From positions 1 through 54,077 of the forward strand of contig NZ_FLSP01000059.1 of NCBI RefSeq assembly GCF_900091315.1: a stretch of 54,077 nt of DNA, read 5' to 3'. This stretch comes from Streptomyces sp. DI166. GTDB lineage: Bacteria; Actinomycetota; Actinomycetes; Streptomycetales; Streptomycetaceae. Positions 40,906 through 49,788 of this stretch are shown in pieces. How positions within the stretch are numbered: the stretch's first letter is position 1; each line of letters starts with the position of its first letter. Made by a program: the position numbers and the translations under genes. Under the pieces are notes generated by a model, which did not search any database, had not been told where the DNA came from, and saw nothing but the letters and a program-made list of their open reading frames with translations.

Positions 40906-41874
40906 GTGACTGTGATCGCGACCGAAAGCCTGAGCAAGCGGTTCCCCCGGGTGACCGCGCTTGACCGGCTCTCCGTGGACGTCGGGCCCGGTGTGACCGG
41001 ACTCGTCGGAGCCAATGGAGCCGGCAAGTCCACACTGATCAAGATCCTGCTGGGTCTGTCCCCCGCCACCGAGGGCCGCGCCGAGGTGCTGGGCCTCGAC
41101 GTCGCCACCAAGGGCGCCGCCATCCGTGAGCGCGTCGGCTACATGCCCGAGCACGACTGCCTGCCACCGGACGTCTCGGCCACCGAGTTCGTCGTCCACA
41201 TGGCGCGCATGTCCGGGCTGCCGCCGACGGCCGCCCGCGAGCGCACCGCGGACACGCTGCGCCATGTCGGCCTGTACGAGGAGCGCTACCGCCCCATGGG
41301 CGGCTACTCCACCGGCATGAAGCAGCGCGTGAAGCTGGCCCAGGCCCTGGTCCACGACCCCGACCTGGTCTTCCTGGACGAGCCGACCAACGGCCTCGAC
41401 CCGGTCGGCCGCGACGAGATGCTCGGGCTGATCCGCCGGATCCACACCGACTTCGGCATCTCGGTCCTGGTCACCTCGCACCTGCTGGGCGAGCTGGAGC
41501 GGACCTGCGACCACGTCGTCATCATCGACGGCGGCAAGCTGCTGCGCTCGTCCTCCACCACCGACTTCACCCAGACCACCACCACCCTCGCCGTCGAGGT
41601 CACCGACACCGACGAGCACCCCGACGGCACCCGCGCGGTGCGCGAGGCGCTCCTGGCGCGCGGGATCACCGTCGAGTCCGGCAGCGGACTGCCCGGCGCC
41701 GGGCACATCCTGCTGCTGACCGCGCAGGGCGAGGAGACGTACGACCTGATCCGGGACGTGATCGCGGACCTCGGTCTCGGCCTGGTCCGCATGGAACAGC
41801 GCCGGCACCACATCGCCGAGGTGTTCACCGAGGGCGACGAGCAGCGCAAGGAGGCGGCCGTCCATGGCTCTTGA
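40906..41874 (+). CDS. ABC transporter ATPase (first pair)
   Basis: 322 residues. Walker A GANGAGKST, signature YSTGMKQRVKLAQAL, Walker B LVFLDEPTNGLD, followed by a C-terminal domain of about 90 residues. GTG 40906 is chosen (next GTG 40912 possible); the longer open frame to 40798 lacks a ribosome binding site. It overlaps the next gene by 11 bases. First of a four-gene ATPase-permease-ATPase-permease operon. Confidence 0.9.
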   Translation: MTVIATESLSKRFPRVTALDRLSVDVGPGVTGLVGANGAGKSTLIKILLGLSPATEGRAEVLGLDVATKGAAIRERVGYMPEHDCLPPDVSATEFVVHMARMSGLPPTAARERTADTLRHVGLYEERYRPMGGYSTGMKQRVKLAQALVHDPDLVFLDEPTNGLDPVGRDEMLGLIRRIHTDFGISVLVTSHLLGELERTCDHVVIIDGGKLLRSSSTTDFTQTTTTLAVEVTDTDEHPDGTRAVREALLARGITVESGSGLPGAGHILLLTAQGEETYDLIRDVIADLGLGLVRMEQRRHHIAEVFTEGDEQRKEAAVHGS

Positions 41875-42763
41875 CCAGCCCATGACGGGTGACCAGACCC
41901 GCATCCACGACATCGGCTACCGCAGCTACGACGGCCCGCGCCTCGGCCGCAGCTACGCCACCCGCTCGCTGTACTCGCAGTCCCTGCGCGGCGCCTACGG
42001 CCTCGGCCGCTCGGCGAAGTCCAAGGTGCTGCCGATGCTGCTGTTCGTGGTGATGTGCGTACCCGCGGCCATCATGGTCGCCGTCGCGGTCGCCACCAAG
42101 GCCAAGGAACTGCCCGTCGACTACACGCGCTACGCGATCGTCATGCAGGCCGTCATCAGCCTGTACGTCGCCTCGCAGGCGCCCCAGTCGGTCTCCCGCG
42201 ACCTGCGCTTCAAGACCGTGCCGCTGTACTTCTCACGGCCCATCGAGACCGCGGACTACGTGCGCGCCAAGTTCGCCGCGCTGGCCTCGGCGATGTTCAT
42301 CCTCACCGGCGCCCCGCTGCTCGTCCTCTACGTGGGCGCGCTGCTGGCCAAGCTCGACTTCACCGACCAGACCAAGGGATTCGCCCAGGGACTCGTGTCC
42401 GTCGCCCTGCTCTCGCTGCTGTTCGCCGGAATCGGCCTGGTCATCGCCGCAGTCACCCCGCGGCGCGGCTTCGGCATCGCCGCCGTGATCGCCGTACTGA
42501 CCATCTCCTACGGCTCCGTCACCACCCTGCAGGCCATCGCCCACGCCCAGAACAGCACCGACGCCATCGCCTGGATCGGGCTGTTCTCGCCGGTCACGCT
42601 GATCGACGGGGTGCAGAGCGCGTTCCTCGGCGCCGCCACCAACTTCCCCGGCGGCGTCGGTCCGTCGAACGGCGAGGGCGCCGTGTACGTCCTTGTCACG
42701 CTCGGCCTGATCGCCGCCACCTACGGGCTGCTGATCCGCCGCTACCGAAAGGTCGGACTGTGA
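41864..42763 (+). CDS. ABC transporter permease (first pair)
   Basis: 299 residues. A hydrophilic N-terminus ending in YRSYDGPRLGR, then six TM helices of ABC-2 type. It overlaps the ATPase upstream by 11 bases and the next ATPase by four, so the four genes are tightly coupled. Substrate unknown. Confidence 0.85.
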   Translation: MALDQPMTGDQTRIHDIGYRSYDGPRLGRSYATRSLYSQSLRGAYGLGRSAKSKVLPMLLFVVMCVPAAIMVAVAVATKAKELPVDYTRYAIVMQAVISLYVASQAPQSVSRDLRFKTVPLYFSRPIETADYVRAKFAALASAMFILTGAPLLVLYVGALLAKLDFTDQTKGFAQGLVSVALLSLLFAGIGLVIAAVTPRRGFGIAAVIAVLTISYGSVTTLQAIAHAQNSTDAIAWIGLFSPVTLIDGVQSAFLGAATNFPGGVGPSNGEGAVYVLVTLGLIAATYGLLIRRYRKVGL

Positions 42764-43671
42764 CCACGCTCAGCATCGACCACGTCTCCCGCTGGTTCGG
42801 CAACGTGGTCGCCGTCAACGACATCACCATGAACATCGGGCCCGGCGTCACCGGCCTGCTCGGCCCCAACGGCGCCGGGAAGTCCACCCTCATCAACATG
42901 ATGGGCGGCTTCCTCGCCCCCTCCACCGGCACGATCACCCTCGACGGCAAGCCGGTGTGGCGCAACGAGGAGATCTACCAGCACATCGGCATCGTCCCCG
43001 AGCGCGAGGCGATGTACGACTTCCTCACCGGCCGCGAATTCGTCGTCGCCAACGCCGAACTGCACGGCCTGGGCGCCAAGGCCGCCCAGCGGGCGCTGGC
43101 CACGGTCGAGATGGAGTACGCCCAGGACCGCAAGATCCAGACGTACTCCAAGGGCATGCGCCAGCGCGTGAAGATGGCCTCCGCCCTGGTCCACGACCCC
43201 TCGCTGCTCCTGCTGGACGAACCCTTCAACGGCATGGACCCGCGCCAGCGCATGCAGCTGATGGACCTGCTGCGGAAGATGGGCGACGAGGGCCGCACGG
43301 TGCTGTTCTCCTCGCACATCCTCGAAGAGGTCGAGCAGCTCGCCTGGCACATCGAGGTCGTGGTCGCCGGACGCCACGCGGCCAGCGGCGACTTCCGCAA
43401 GATCCGCCGTCTGATGACCGACCGTCCGCACCGCTACCTGGTGCGCTCCAGCGACGACCGGGCCCTGGCCGCCGCACTGATCGCCGACCCGTCGACGTCC
43501 GGCATCGAGGTCGACCTCGCCGAGGGCGCCCTGCGCATCCAGGCGGTCGACTTCGGCCGCTTCACGGCCCTGCTGCCGAGGGTGGCGCGCGACCACGGCA
43601 TCCGCCTGCTCACGGTCTCGCCGTCCGACGAGTCGCTTGAGTCCGTCTTCTCGTATCTGGTCGCGGCGTAG
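42760..43671 (+). CDS. ABC transporter ATPase (second pair)
   Basis: 303 residues. Walker A GPNGAGKST, signature YSKGMRQRVKMASAL, Walker B LLLLDEPFNGMD, H-loop SSHIL. The GTG start overlaps the permease stop (GTGA). The C-terminal domain is about 90 residues. It is more similar to the first ATPase than to general ABC proteins, suggesting duplication of a pair. Confidence 0.9.
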   Translation: MTTLSIDHVSRWFGNVVAVNDITMNIGPGVTGLLGPNGAGKSTLINMMGGFLAPSTGTITLDGKPVWRNEEIYQHIGIVPEREAMYDFLTGREFVVANAELHGLGAKAAQRALATVEMEYAQDRKIQTYSKGMRQRVKMASALVHDPSLLLLDEPFNGMDPRQRMQLMDLLRKMGDEGRTVLFSSHILEEVEQLAWHIEVVVAGRHAASGDFRKIRRLMTDRPHRYLVRSSDDRALAAALIADPSTSGIEVDLAEGALRIQAVDFGRFTALLPRVARDHGIRLLTVSPSDESLESVFSYLVAA

Positions 43672-43680
43672 GAGGCCCTG

Positions 43681-44400
43681 ATGTACGACCCCACAGTCGC
43701 CCGGCTCACCTACCGGGCCCTGCTCGGCCGCCGACGGGCCCTCATCCTCGGTGCCCTGCCCCTGCTGCTGATCGTGATCGCGGTGATCGTCCGCGGCCTC
43801 GCGGGCGCCGACGACCAGACCGCCGCCGACCTACTCGGCGGGCTGGCGCTGGCCACCATGGTGCCGATCATCGGCGTCATCGCGGGCACCGGCGCGATCG
43901 GCCCCGAGATCGACGACGGCTCGGTGGTGTACCTGCTCTCCAAGCCGATCAAGCGCCCGACGATCATCTTCACCAAGCTGATCGTGGCCATCGCGGTGAC
44001 CATGGTGTTCTCCGCGGTCCCGACGCTGATCGCCGGCTTCGTCCTCAACGGCAACGGCCAGCAGATCGCCGTCGCCTACACGGTGGCCGCGCTGGTCGCC
44101 TCCATCGCCTACGCCGCCCTGTTCCTGCTGCTCGGCACGGTCTCCCGGCACGCGGTGGTCTTCGGCCTGGTCTACGCCCTGGTCTGGGAGGCGCTGTTCG
44201 GCTCCCTCGTCGAGGGCGCCCGCACGCTGAGCGTCCAGCAGTGGTCGCTGGCGGTCGCCCACGAGGTGACCGGCGGGGACTTCGTCGTCTCGGACGTCAG
44301 CCTGACCACGGCCACGGTGCTGCTCACCGCGGTCACGGTGCTGGCCACCTGGTACGCGGGACAGAAGCTGCGGACGCTGACGCTGGCGGGTGAGGAGTAG
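43681..44400 (+). CDS. ABC transporter permease (second pair)
   Basis: 239 residues with about six TM helices of ABC-2 type; motif GAIGPEIDDGSVVYLLSKPIKRPTIIFTKL is the conserved cytoplasmic loop. GGAGG precedes ATG by six bases. Last gene of the operon; an efflux role, for example of an antimicrobial peptide or lipid, is possible but unproven. Confidence 0.87.
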   Translation: MYDPTVARLTYRALLGRRRALILGALPLLLIVIAVIVRGLAGADDQTAADLLGGLALATMVPIIGVIAGTGAIGPEIDDGSVVYLLSKPIKRPTIIFTKLIVAIAVTMVFSAVPTLIAGFVLNGNGQQIAVAYTVAALVASIAYAALFLLLGTVSRHAVVFGLVYALVWEALFGSLVEGARTLSVQQWSLAVAHEVTGGDFVVSDVSLTTATVLLTAVTVLATWYAGQKLRTLTLAGEE

Positions 44401-44506
44401 AGCAGCCGCCTTTTATTCGGTGGCGTCCAACTAGGCGGCCGGGCACCATGGTTGGTGTCCGGCCGCGAGGCCATGCGGCGCCGTCGACTGGGAGAGGAGC
44501 GGGACG

Positions 44507-44569
44507 ATGTCCATGCACGGCAGTACGTTCTGCTCCCGTCAGGGCAGTCCGCGGCGGACTCCGGTGTAG
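44507..44569 (+). CDS. Possible 20-residue ORF (low confidence)
   Basis: ATG TCC ATG ... TAG with GAGAGGAG upstream, encoding 20 residues with one Cys and a basic C-terminus. It lies in the 260-base gap 44401-44661 between the ABC operon and tRNA-Ser. It may be a small peptide, a leader or chance. The rest of this gap shows nothing else I can support. Confidence 0.25.
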   Translation: MSMHGSTFCSRQGSPRRTPV

Positions 44570-44661
44570 TTACCCCACCGTCGAGTCCCCACCGCACGGG
44601 AGCTGCCCGGGGCGGCCGCTTCGAGCACGCGATTTCCCACGTCGCGTGAGGCCGCCCACCC

Positions 44662-44747
<86 letters not shown>

Positions 44748-44809
44748 GAAACGTTGTCACTGGGACTGAGCCGCGTAGGCAGTGGGGGCGCGGTTGAGGG
44801 GCGGCTGCT

Positions 44810-44880
44810 GACCGGCTGTGGCTGGTCGCGCAGTTCCCCGCGCCCCTTGGGGCGGACCAGTTCCCCGCGCTTTTTGGACC
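44810..44880. repeat. Streptomyces interspersed repeat next to tRNA-Ser
   Basis: The string CAGTTCCCCGCGC occurs twice (44831-44843 and 44859-44871), separated by the hairpin CGCCCCTTGGGGCG. From memory this GGTCGCGCAGTTCCCCGCGCCCC unit is abundant across Streptomyces genomes, typically after genes. Confidence 0.6.
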
Positions 44881-44887
44881 GGACCGC

Positions 44888-45691
44888 TTACCCGAGCAGA
44901 CGCTCCAGGATCACCGCAATCCCGTCCTCGTCATTGGACAGCGTGACCTCGTCCGCGACCGCCTTCAGTTCGGCATGCGCGTTGGACATCGCCACGCTGT
45001 GCCCCGCCCACGCGAACATCGGCACGTCGTTGGGCATGTCACCGAAGGCGATGGTCTCCGCGGCCTTGATGCCGAGGCGGCGGGCCGCGATGGACAGCCC
45101 CGTCGCCTTGGACAGCCCCAGCGGAAGCAGCTCCACAATGCCCGCGCCCGCCATGGCGACCGTCACGAACCCGCCCGCGGAGCGCCTCGCGGCGTCCGCC
45201 AGCTCGTCGTCCGACAGCTCAGGGTGCTGTATGTAGATCTTGTTCAGCGGGGCCGACCACAGGTCCGCCGCGTCGGTGAACGGCGTCGACGGCAGCTTTC
45301 CGGTGACCGAGTAGCCAGGTCCGACCAGCACCTCCCCGTCCAGCCCGTCCCGGCTCGCCGCCAGGAAGAGGGGACCGACCTCCGCCTCGATCTTCGCGAG
45401 CGCCACCCCGGCCAGCTGCCGGTCCAGCGTCACCGAGGTCAGCAGCCGGTGCTCACCGGCGTGGTACACCTGCGCGCCCTGGGCGCACACCGCGAGCCCC
45501 TGGTATCCGAGGTCGTCGAGGATGTGCCGGGTCCAGGGCGCCGCACGTCCGGTGACGACGATGTGCGCGGCGCCCGCCGCGGTGGCCGCGGCGAGCGCGT
45601 CACGGGTGCGCGCGGAGACCGTGTCGTCGGACCGCAGCAGCGTGCCGTCGAGGTCCGTCGCGATCAGCCGGTAGGGGAACGAGCCGCTCAC
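44888..45691 (-). CDS. Cof-type HAD-superfamily phosphatase
   Basis: 267 residues. IATDLDGTLLRSDD, VVTGRAA and FGDMPNDVPMFAWAG define the Cof/IIB type. GTG 45691 overlaps the serS stop in a GTGA arrangement, so translation is coupled to serS; longer open frame upstream is rejected as it is antisense-like low-complexity sequence inside serS. Paralogue of 35333-36202. Confidence 0.9.
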   Translation of the reverse strand: MSGSFPYRLIATDLDGTLLRSDDTVSARTRDALAAATAAGAAHIVVTGRAAPWTRHILDDLGYQGLAVCAQGAQVYHAGEHRLLTSVTLDRQLAGVALAKIEAEVGPLFLAASRDGLDGEVLVGPGYSVTGKLPSTPFTDAADLWSAPLNKIYIQHPELSDDELADAARRSAGGFVTVAMAGAGIVELLPLGLSKATGLSIAARRLGIKAAETIAFGDMPNDVPMFAWAGHSVAMSNAHAELKAVADEVTLSNDEDGIAVILERLLG

Positions 45692-46965
45692 TTCGCGACC
45701 GGTTCCAGCAGCTCCCGCCCGCCCAGGTACGGACGCAGCACCTGAGGCACCCGCACCGAGCCGTCGGCCTGCTGGTGGTTCTCCAGGATGGCGACGATCG
45801 TGCGCGGTACGGCGCACAGCGTGCCGTTCAGCGTGGCCAGCGGCTGCACCTTCTTGCCGTCGCGCATCCGCACCGAAAGACGCCGGGCCTGGAAGCCGTC
45901 GCAGTTGGAGGCCGAGGTCAGCTCGCGGTACTTGCCCTGGGTCGGGATCCACGCCTCGCAGTCGAACTTGCGGGAGGCCGAGGCGCCGAGGTCGCCCGAG
46001 GCCACGTCGATGACCTGGAAGGGCAGCTCAAGGCCGGTCAGCCACTGCTTCTCCCACTCCAGGATCCGCTTGTGCTCGTTCTCCGCGTCCTCCGGGGCGA
46101 CGTAGGAGAACATCTCCACCTTGTCGAACTGGTGGACGCGGAAGATGCCGCGGGTGTCCTTGCCGTAGGTGCCGGCCTCGCGGCGGAAGCAGGGGGAGAA
46201 CCCGGCGTAGCGCAGCGGCAGCCGGTCGGCGTCGAGGATCTCGTCCATGTGGTACGCGGCGAGCGGGACCTCGGAGGTGCCGACCAGGTAGTAGTCGTCC
46301 TTCTCCAGGTGGTACACGTTCTCCGCGGCCTGGCCGAGGAAGCCGGTGCCCTCCATGGCGCGCGGGCGGACCAGCGCCGGGGTGAGCATCGGGACGAAGC
46401 CGGCCTCGGTGGCCTGCGCGATGGCGGCGTTGACCAGGGCCAGCTCCAGCAGGGCGCCGACGCCGGTGAGGTAGTAGAAGCGCGAGCCGGACACCTTGGC
46501 CCCGCGCTCGACGTCGATGGCGCCCAGCGCCTCGCCGAGCTCCAGGTGGTCCTTGGGCTCGAAGCCCTCGGCGGCGAAGTCGCGGATGGTGCCGTGCGTC
46601 TCCAGGACGACGAAGTCCTCCTCGCCGCCGACGGGCACGTCGGGGTGGACGAGGTTGCCGAGCTGGAGCAGCAGGCGCTTGGTCTCCTCGTCGGCCTCGT
46701 TCTGCGCGGCCTCCGCGGCCTTGACGTCCGCCTTGAGCTGCTCGGCCTTCTGCAGCAGCTCGGCCCGCTCCTCCGGAGTGGCCTTGGGGATCAGCTTGCC
46801 GAGCGCCTTCTGCTCGGAGCGCAGCTCGTCGAAGCGGACGCCGGACGACCTGCGCCGCTCGTCGGCAGACAGGAGAGCGTCGACGAGCGCGACATCCTCT
46901 CCACGGGCACGCTGGGAGGCGCGCACACGGTCGGGGTCCTCACGGAGCAGGCGAAGGTCAATCAC
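45688..46965 (-). CDS. serS: Seryl-tRNA synthetase
   Basis: 425 residues. An N-terminal coiled-coil arm (about 30-100) binds tRNA-Ser; class II motifs 2 and 3 (YAGFSPCFRREAGTYGKDTRGIFRVHQFDKVEMF; LNGTLCAVPRTIVAILENHQ) are clear. GTG start, first codons MIDLRLLRED typical. A tRNA-Ser gene lies about 1 kb away. No T-box is visible. Confidence 0.97.
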   Translation of the reverse strand: MIDLRLLREDPDRVRASQRARGEDVALVDALLSADERRRSSGVRFDELRSEQKALGKLIPKATPEERAELLQKAEQLKADVKAAEAAQNEADEETKRLLLQLGNLVHPDVPVGGEEDFVVLETHGTIRDFAAEGFEPKDHLELGEALGAIDVERGAKVSGSRFYYLTGVGALLELALVNAAIAQATEAGFVPMLTPALVRPRAMEGTGFLGQAAENVYHLEKDDYYLVGTSEVPLAAYHMDEILDADRLPLRYAGFSPCFRREAGTYGKDTRGIFRVHQFDKVEMFSYVAPEDAENEHKRILEWEKQWLTGLELPFQVIDVASGDLGASASRKFDCEAWIPTQGKYRELTSASNCDGFQARRLSVRMRDGKKVQPLATLNGTLCAVPRTIVAILENHQQADGSVRVPQVLRPYLGGRELLEPVAK

Positions 46966-47042
46966 GCGGCCAAGGCTACCGGGGCGGGGTCCCTGCTCAC
47001 GACTCGCATTTCCGCGGTATGTCGAATCGCGGCTTACTTACC

Positions 47043-47070
47043 GTTATGACGGAATTGCTCCACGTGTCAA
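47043..47070 (-). promoter_or_regulatory. serS promoter candidate
   Basis: On the minus strand TTGACA (47065-47070), a 16-base spacer and CATAAC (47043-47048), near consensus, about 75 bases before the GTG. Confidence 0.6.
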
Positions 47071-47158
47071 TAAGATCCGTCCCGCTCCCTGGGACGGGGC
47101 ACGCGGCGGGCGCCCGGTTGACCCGATTCCCTTGGGAGAACCGGGACTTGGCAGAGCT

Positions 47159-47472
47159 TCATCCACAGGCGTCCACAGGTGTCGGCAAGGTTATCCACAG
47201 GGTGTGTGGAAGATCTGTGGATTCCGGAATTGATCACTCCGAATAGCCCGGTCGATCCTGTGGATTCCCAGGCCAAACCTCCTTTACGCCCACGTTCGAG
47301 TGGAAATGCGTCGCTCCAAAGGATTGCTCGCAGGAAACACGTGGACGAAGGGTGAACTGCGCGCCGGTGGACGGAGTGGGGTGCTGTAGGGCGATTTGTC
47401 GACCGAGTCGCCCTGTGATGTCGACTTGTCCCCAGGTCGAGAGGCCGACCTGTGGATAACTCCTGTGGATAA
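47159..47472. promoter_or_regulatory. DnaA-box cluster between serS and pheA
   Basis: Eight nonamers: TCATCCACA 47159-47167, GCGTCCACA 47169-47177 (1 mismatch), TTATCCACA 47191-47199, TGTGGAAGA 47205-47213, TGTGGATTC 47216-47224 and 47259-47267, TGTGGATAA 47451-47459 and 47464-47472. Four are perfect or near perfect. The 533-base gap 46966-47498 otherwise holds the serS promoter and no gene. Confidence 0.75.
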
Positions 47473-47498
47473 CGATGAGCGGCTGGTACGACCGGCGC

Positions 47499-48431
47499 TC
47501 AGAACCGCCCGTCCTGGCAGCGGGCCACCCACTCCGAGGCGGCCACGAACTCCTCGTCCGAGGTCCCCGGACGCGGAGCGGACACGTCCTTCGCGGTCAC
47601 GTCCGCACGCGGGTACGAGCCGAGGAAGCGCACCTCCAGGCAGATCCGCTTCAGCCCCATCAGGGCCTCCGCCACCCGCCGGTCGGAGATATGGCCCTCC
47701 GCGTCGATGCAGAAGCAGTAGTTGCCGATACCGGCGCCGGTGGGCCGGGACTGCAGCAGCATCAGGTTGATGCCCCGGGTCGCGAACTCGCCGAGCAGAT
47801 CGCGCAGCCCGCCCGGGTGGTCGTCGCGCTGCCACAGCACGACGGAGGTCTTGTCCGCGCCGGTCGGCGCCGCCGGCCGGGCCGGGCGGCCCACCAGCAC
47901 GAACCGGGTCTGGGCGTTCTCCGCGTCGTGGATCCCGCTCTCCAGCACCTCCAGGCCGTACAGGGCGGCGGCGAACTCGCCCGCGAAGGCCGCGTCGTAC
48001 TGGCCCTCCTGGACCAGCCGGGCGGCGTCCGCGTTGGAGGCGGCCGACTCCCAGTGGGCGTCGGGGAGGTTGGCCTTGAGCCAGTTGCGCACCTGCGGCT
48101 GGGCGGCCGGGTGCGCGGAGACCGTCTTGATGTCGGCGAGCTTGGTGCCCGGCCGGACCAGCAGCGCGAAGGTGATCGACAGCAGCACCTCGCGGTAGAT
48201 CATCAGCGGGGTGCCCGCGACCAGTTCGTCGAGGGTGGTGGTGATGCCGCCCTCGACGGAGTTCTCGATCGGCACGAAAGCGGCCTCGGCCTCGCCGATG
48301 CGCACCGCGTCGAGCGCGGACTGCACGGAGACGTACGGGACCAGGTTCCGGGTGGCCGCCTCCGGAAGCGTGCGCAGGGCGGCTTCGGTGAAGGTGCCCT
48401 CGGGACCGAGATACGCATAGCTCGCTGGCAT
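47499..48431 (-). CDS. pheA: Prephenate dehydratase
   Basis: 310 residues. Catalyses the last committed step to phenylpyruvate. The PDT domain (YLGPEGTFTEAAL, VPIENSVEGGI, and TRF in AENAQTRFVLVG) is followed by an ACT regulatory domain with LLQSRPTG (ESRP-like, binds Phe) and GNYCFCIDAEGH. ATG 48431 has no strong site. The DnaA cluster lies downstream. Confidence 0.95.
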   Translation of the reverse strand: MPASYAYLGPEGTFTEAALRTLPEAATRNLVPYVSVQSALDAVRIGEAEAAFVPIENSVEGGITTTLDELVAGTPLMIYREVLLSITFALLVRPGTKLADIKTVSAHPAAQPQVRNWLKANLPDAHWESAASNADAARLVQEGQYDAAFAGEFAAALYGLEVLESGIHDAENAQTRFVLVGRPARPAAPTGADKTSVVLWQRDDHPGGLRDLLGEFATRGINLMLLQSRPTGAGIGNYCFCIDAEGHISDRRVAEALMGLKRICLEVRFLGSYPRADVTAKDVSAPRPGTSDEEFVAASEWVARCQDGRF

Positions 48432-48501
48432 GTCCTCACCCTAATGGCCCCGGCGCGCAGCATGGTGCGCCCGTCTCACGACCGGGTGATCCCGACCGGC
48501 T

Positions 48502-49782
48502 TCACCCCTCCAGCAGGGCCTGTCCGACGTACTCTCCCTCGCCCGCGCCGCCCGGCACCGCGAACAGGCCGCTCGCCTCGTGCCGGATGTACGTCGAGAG
48601 CGCGTCACCGCGGTCGAGCTTGCGCTGGACGGTCACGAAGCCGCGCAGCGGGTCCGACTGCCAGCACACGAACAGCAGGCCCGCGTCCGGGGTGCCGTCC
48701 GCGTCGATGCCGTCGTGGAAGGAGAAGGGCCGCCGCAGCATCGCCGCCCCGCCGTTCTGGTCGGGCCTGCTGATCCGCGCGTGGGCGTTGATCGGGACGA
48801 CGAGCTCGCCGTTCGCGTCCAGCTTCTCCAGGTCCATCTCGCTGGTCTCGGTGCCCCCGGACAGCGGCGCCCCGTCCGACTTGCGGCGCCCGATGACCGC
48901 CTCCTGCTCCTTCAGGGAGAGCCCCTCCCAGTCGTCGAGGAGCATCCGGATCCGGCGTACGACGGCGTAGGAGCCGTTCGCCATCCAGGCCGGTTCGCCC
49001 GAGGCGGGCACGAAGATCCGCTTGTCGAAGTCGGGCTCGGCGGGCTTGGGGTTGCGGGTGCCGTCGATCTGGCCCATCAGATTGCGGGCCGTCATGGGGT
49101 GGGCGGTGGCGCCCGGTGAGCGGTTGAAGCCGTTCATCTGCCAGCGCACCTTCGCCGCCTTCCCGGCGTCCTTCTGGATCGCGCGCAGGGCGTGGAAGGC
49201 GACCAGGGCGTCGTTGGCGCCGATCTGCACCCACAGGTCGCCGTCGCTGCGGGACTTGTCGAGGTGGTCGGAGGAGAAGTCGGGGAGCGGGTCCAGGGCG
49301 ACGGGGCGCTGCTTCTCCAAGCCCGTGCGGGCGAAGAAGCTGTGGCCGAAGCCGAAGGTGACCGTCAGCGAGGACGGTCCCGCGTCCCGGGCCACCGCCG
49401 TGTCGCCGCTGCCCGCCGGTTCGCCCGCCATCAGCCTGCGTGCCGTGTCCGACCACCGGCGCATCAGGGCGGCGGCCTCCTTGCGGCCCGCGCCCGGCGC
49501 CAGGTCGAAGGCGATCAGATGGCCGCGGGCCTGCAGGCCCTGGAGGATGCCGGGCTGATGTTTCCCGTGAAACATCACCTCGTCCGAGCCGACCGAGCTG
49601 AGCGGGGTCTCCCGGTCGGGGGCGGCGGCGTAGCCCACGGCGGCGCCCGCCGCGCCGAGTACGAGGCCGGTGGCCCCGGCGGTGCCCAGGAGTGCGCGGC
49701 GCGTCACGCCGGCCGGGGCGGGGGACGGGCCGCTGTGGTCGGCGACGGGGGTACGGGCCTCCGGGATGGACTGCTCAGCCAT
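48502..49782 (-). CDS. dtpA: Dye-decolourising haem peroxidase (EfeB/DtpA type), Tat-exported
   Basis: 426 residues. Twin-arginine signal TRRALLGTAG (Arg28-Arg29), then a DyP fold with GQIDG (237-241, distal Asp240) and candidate proximal His334 in INAHARI. The S. lividans homologue is required, with copper chaperones, for maturing the GlxA oxidase. It is the last gene of the copper operon, six bases after copCD. A parS-like variant lies inside, coding for FHGKH. Confidence 0.92.
   Translation of the reverse strand: MAEQSIPEARTPVADHSGPSPAPAGVTRRALLGTAGATGLVLGAAGAAVGYAAAPDRETPLSSVGSDEVMFHGKHQPGILQGLQARGHLIAFDLAPGAGRKEAAALMRRWSDTARRLMAGEPAGSGDTAVARDAGPSSLTVTFGFGHSFFARTGLEKQRPVALDPLPDFSSDHLDKSRSDGDLWVQIGANDALVAFHALRAIQKDAGKAAKVRWQMNGFNRSPGATAHPMTARNLMGQIDGTRNPKPAEPDFDKRIFVPASGEPAWMANGSYAVVRRIRMLLDDWEGLSLKEQEAVIGRRKSDGAPLSGGTETSEMDLEKLDANGELVVPINAHARISRPDQNGGAAMLRRPFSFHDGIDADGTPDAGLLFVCWQSDPLRGFVTVQRKLDRGDALSTYIRHEASGLFAVPGGAGEGEYVGQALLEG
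49560..49573. other. parS-like site inside dtpA (1 mismatch)
   Basis: GTTTCCCGTGAAAC, centre changed from A to C. Weakest of the set; located in the gene near the mature N-terminus. Confidence 0.55.
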
Positions 49783-49788
49783 GGTGGT

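Noticed and set aside
47063..47068. Other CACGTG hits, for example near serS, as further parS sites.
   Set aside because: Flanking bases do not match GTTTCACGTGAAAC within one mismatch.
46966..47100. T-box leader before serS.
   Set aside because: No T-box sequence or specifier stem is visible; the leader is only about 75 bases.
47475..48773. 432-codon plus-strand open frame over pheA.
   Set aside because: Antisense to pheA; low-complexity translation.
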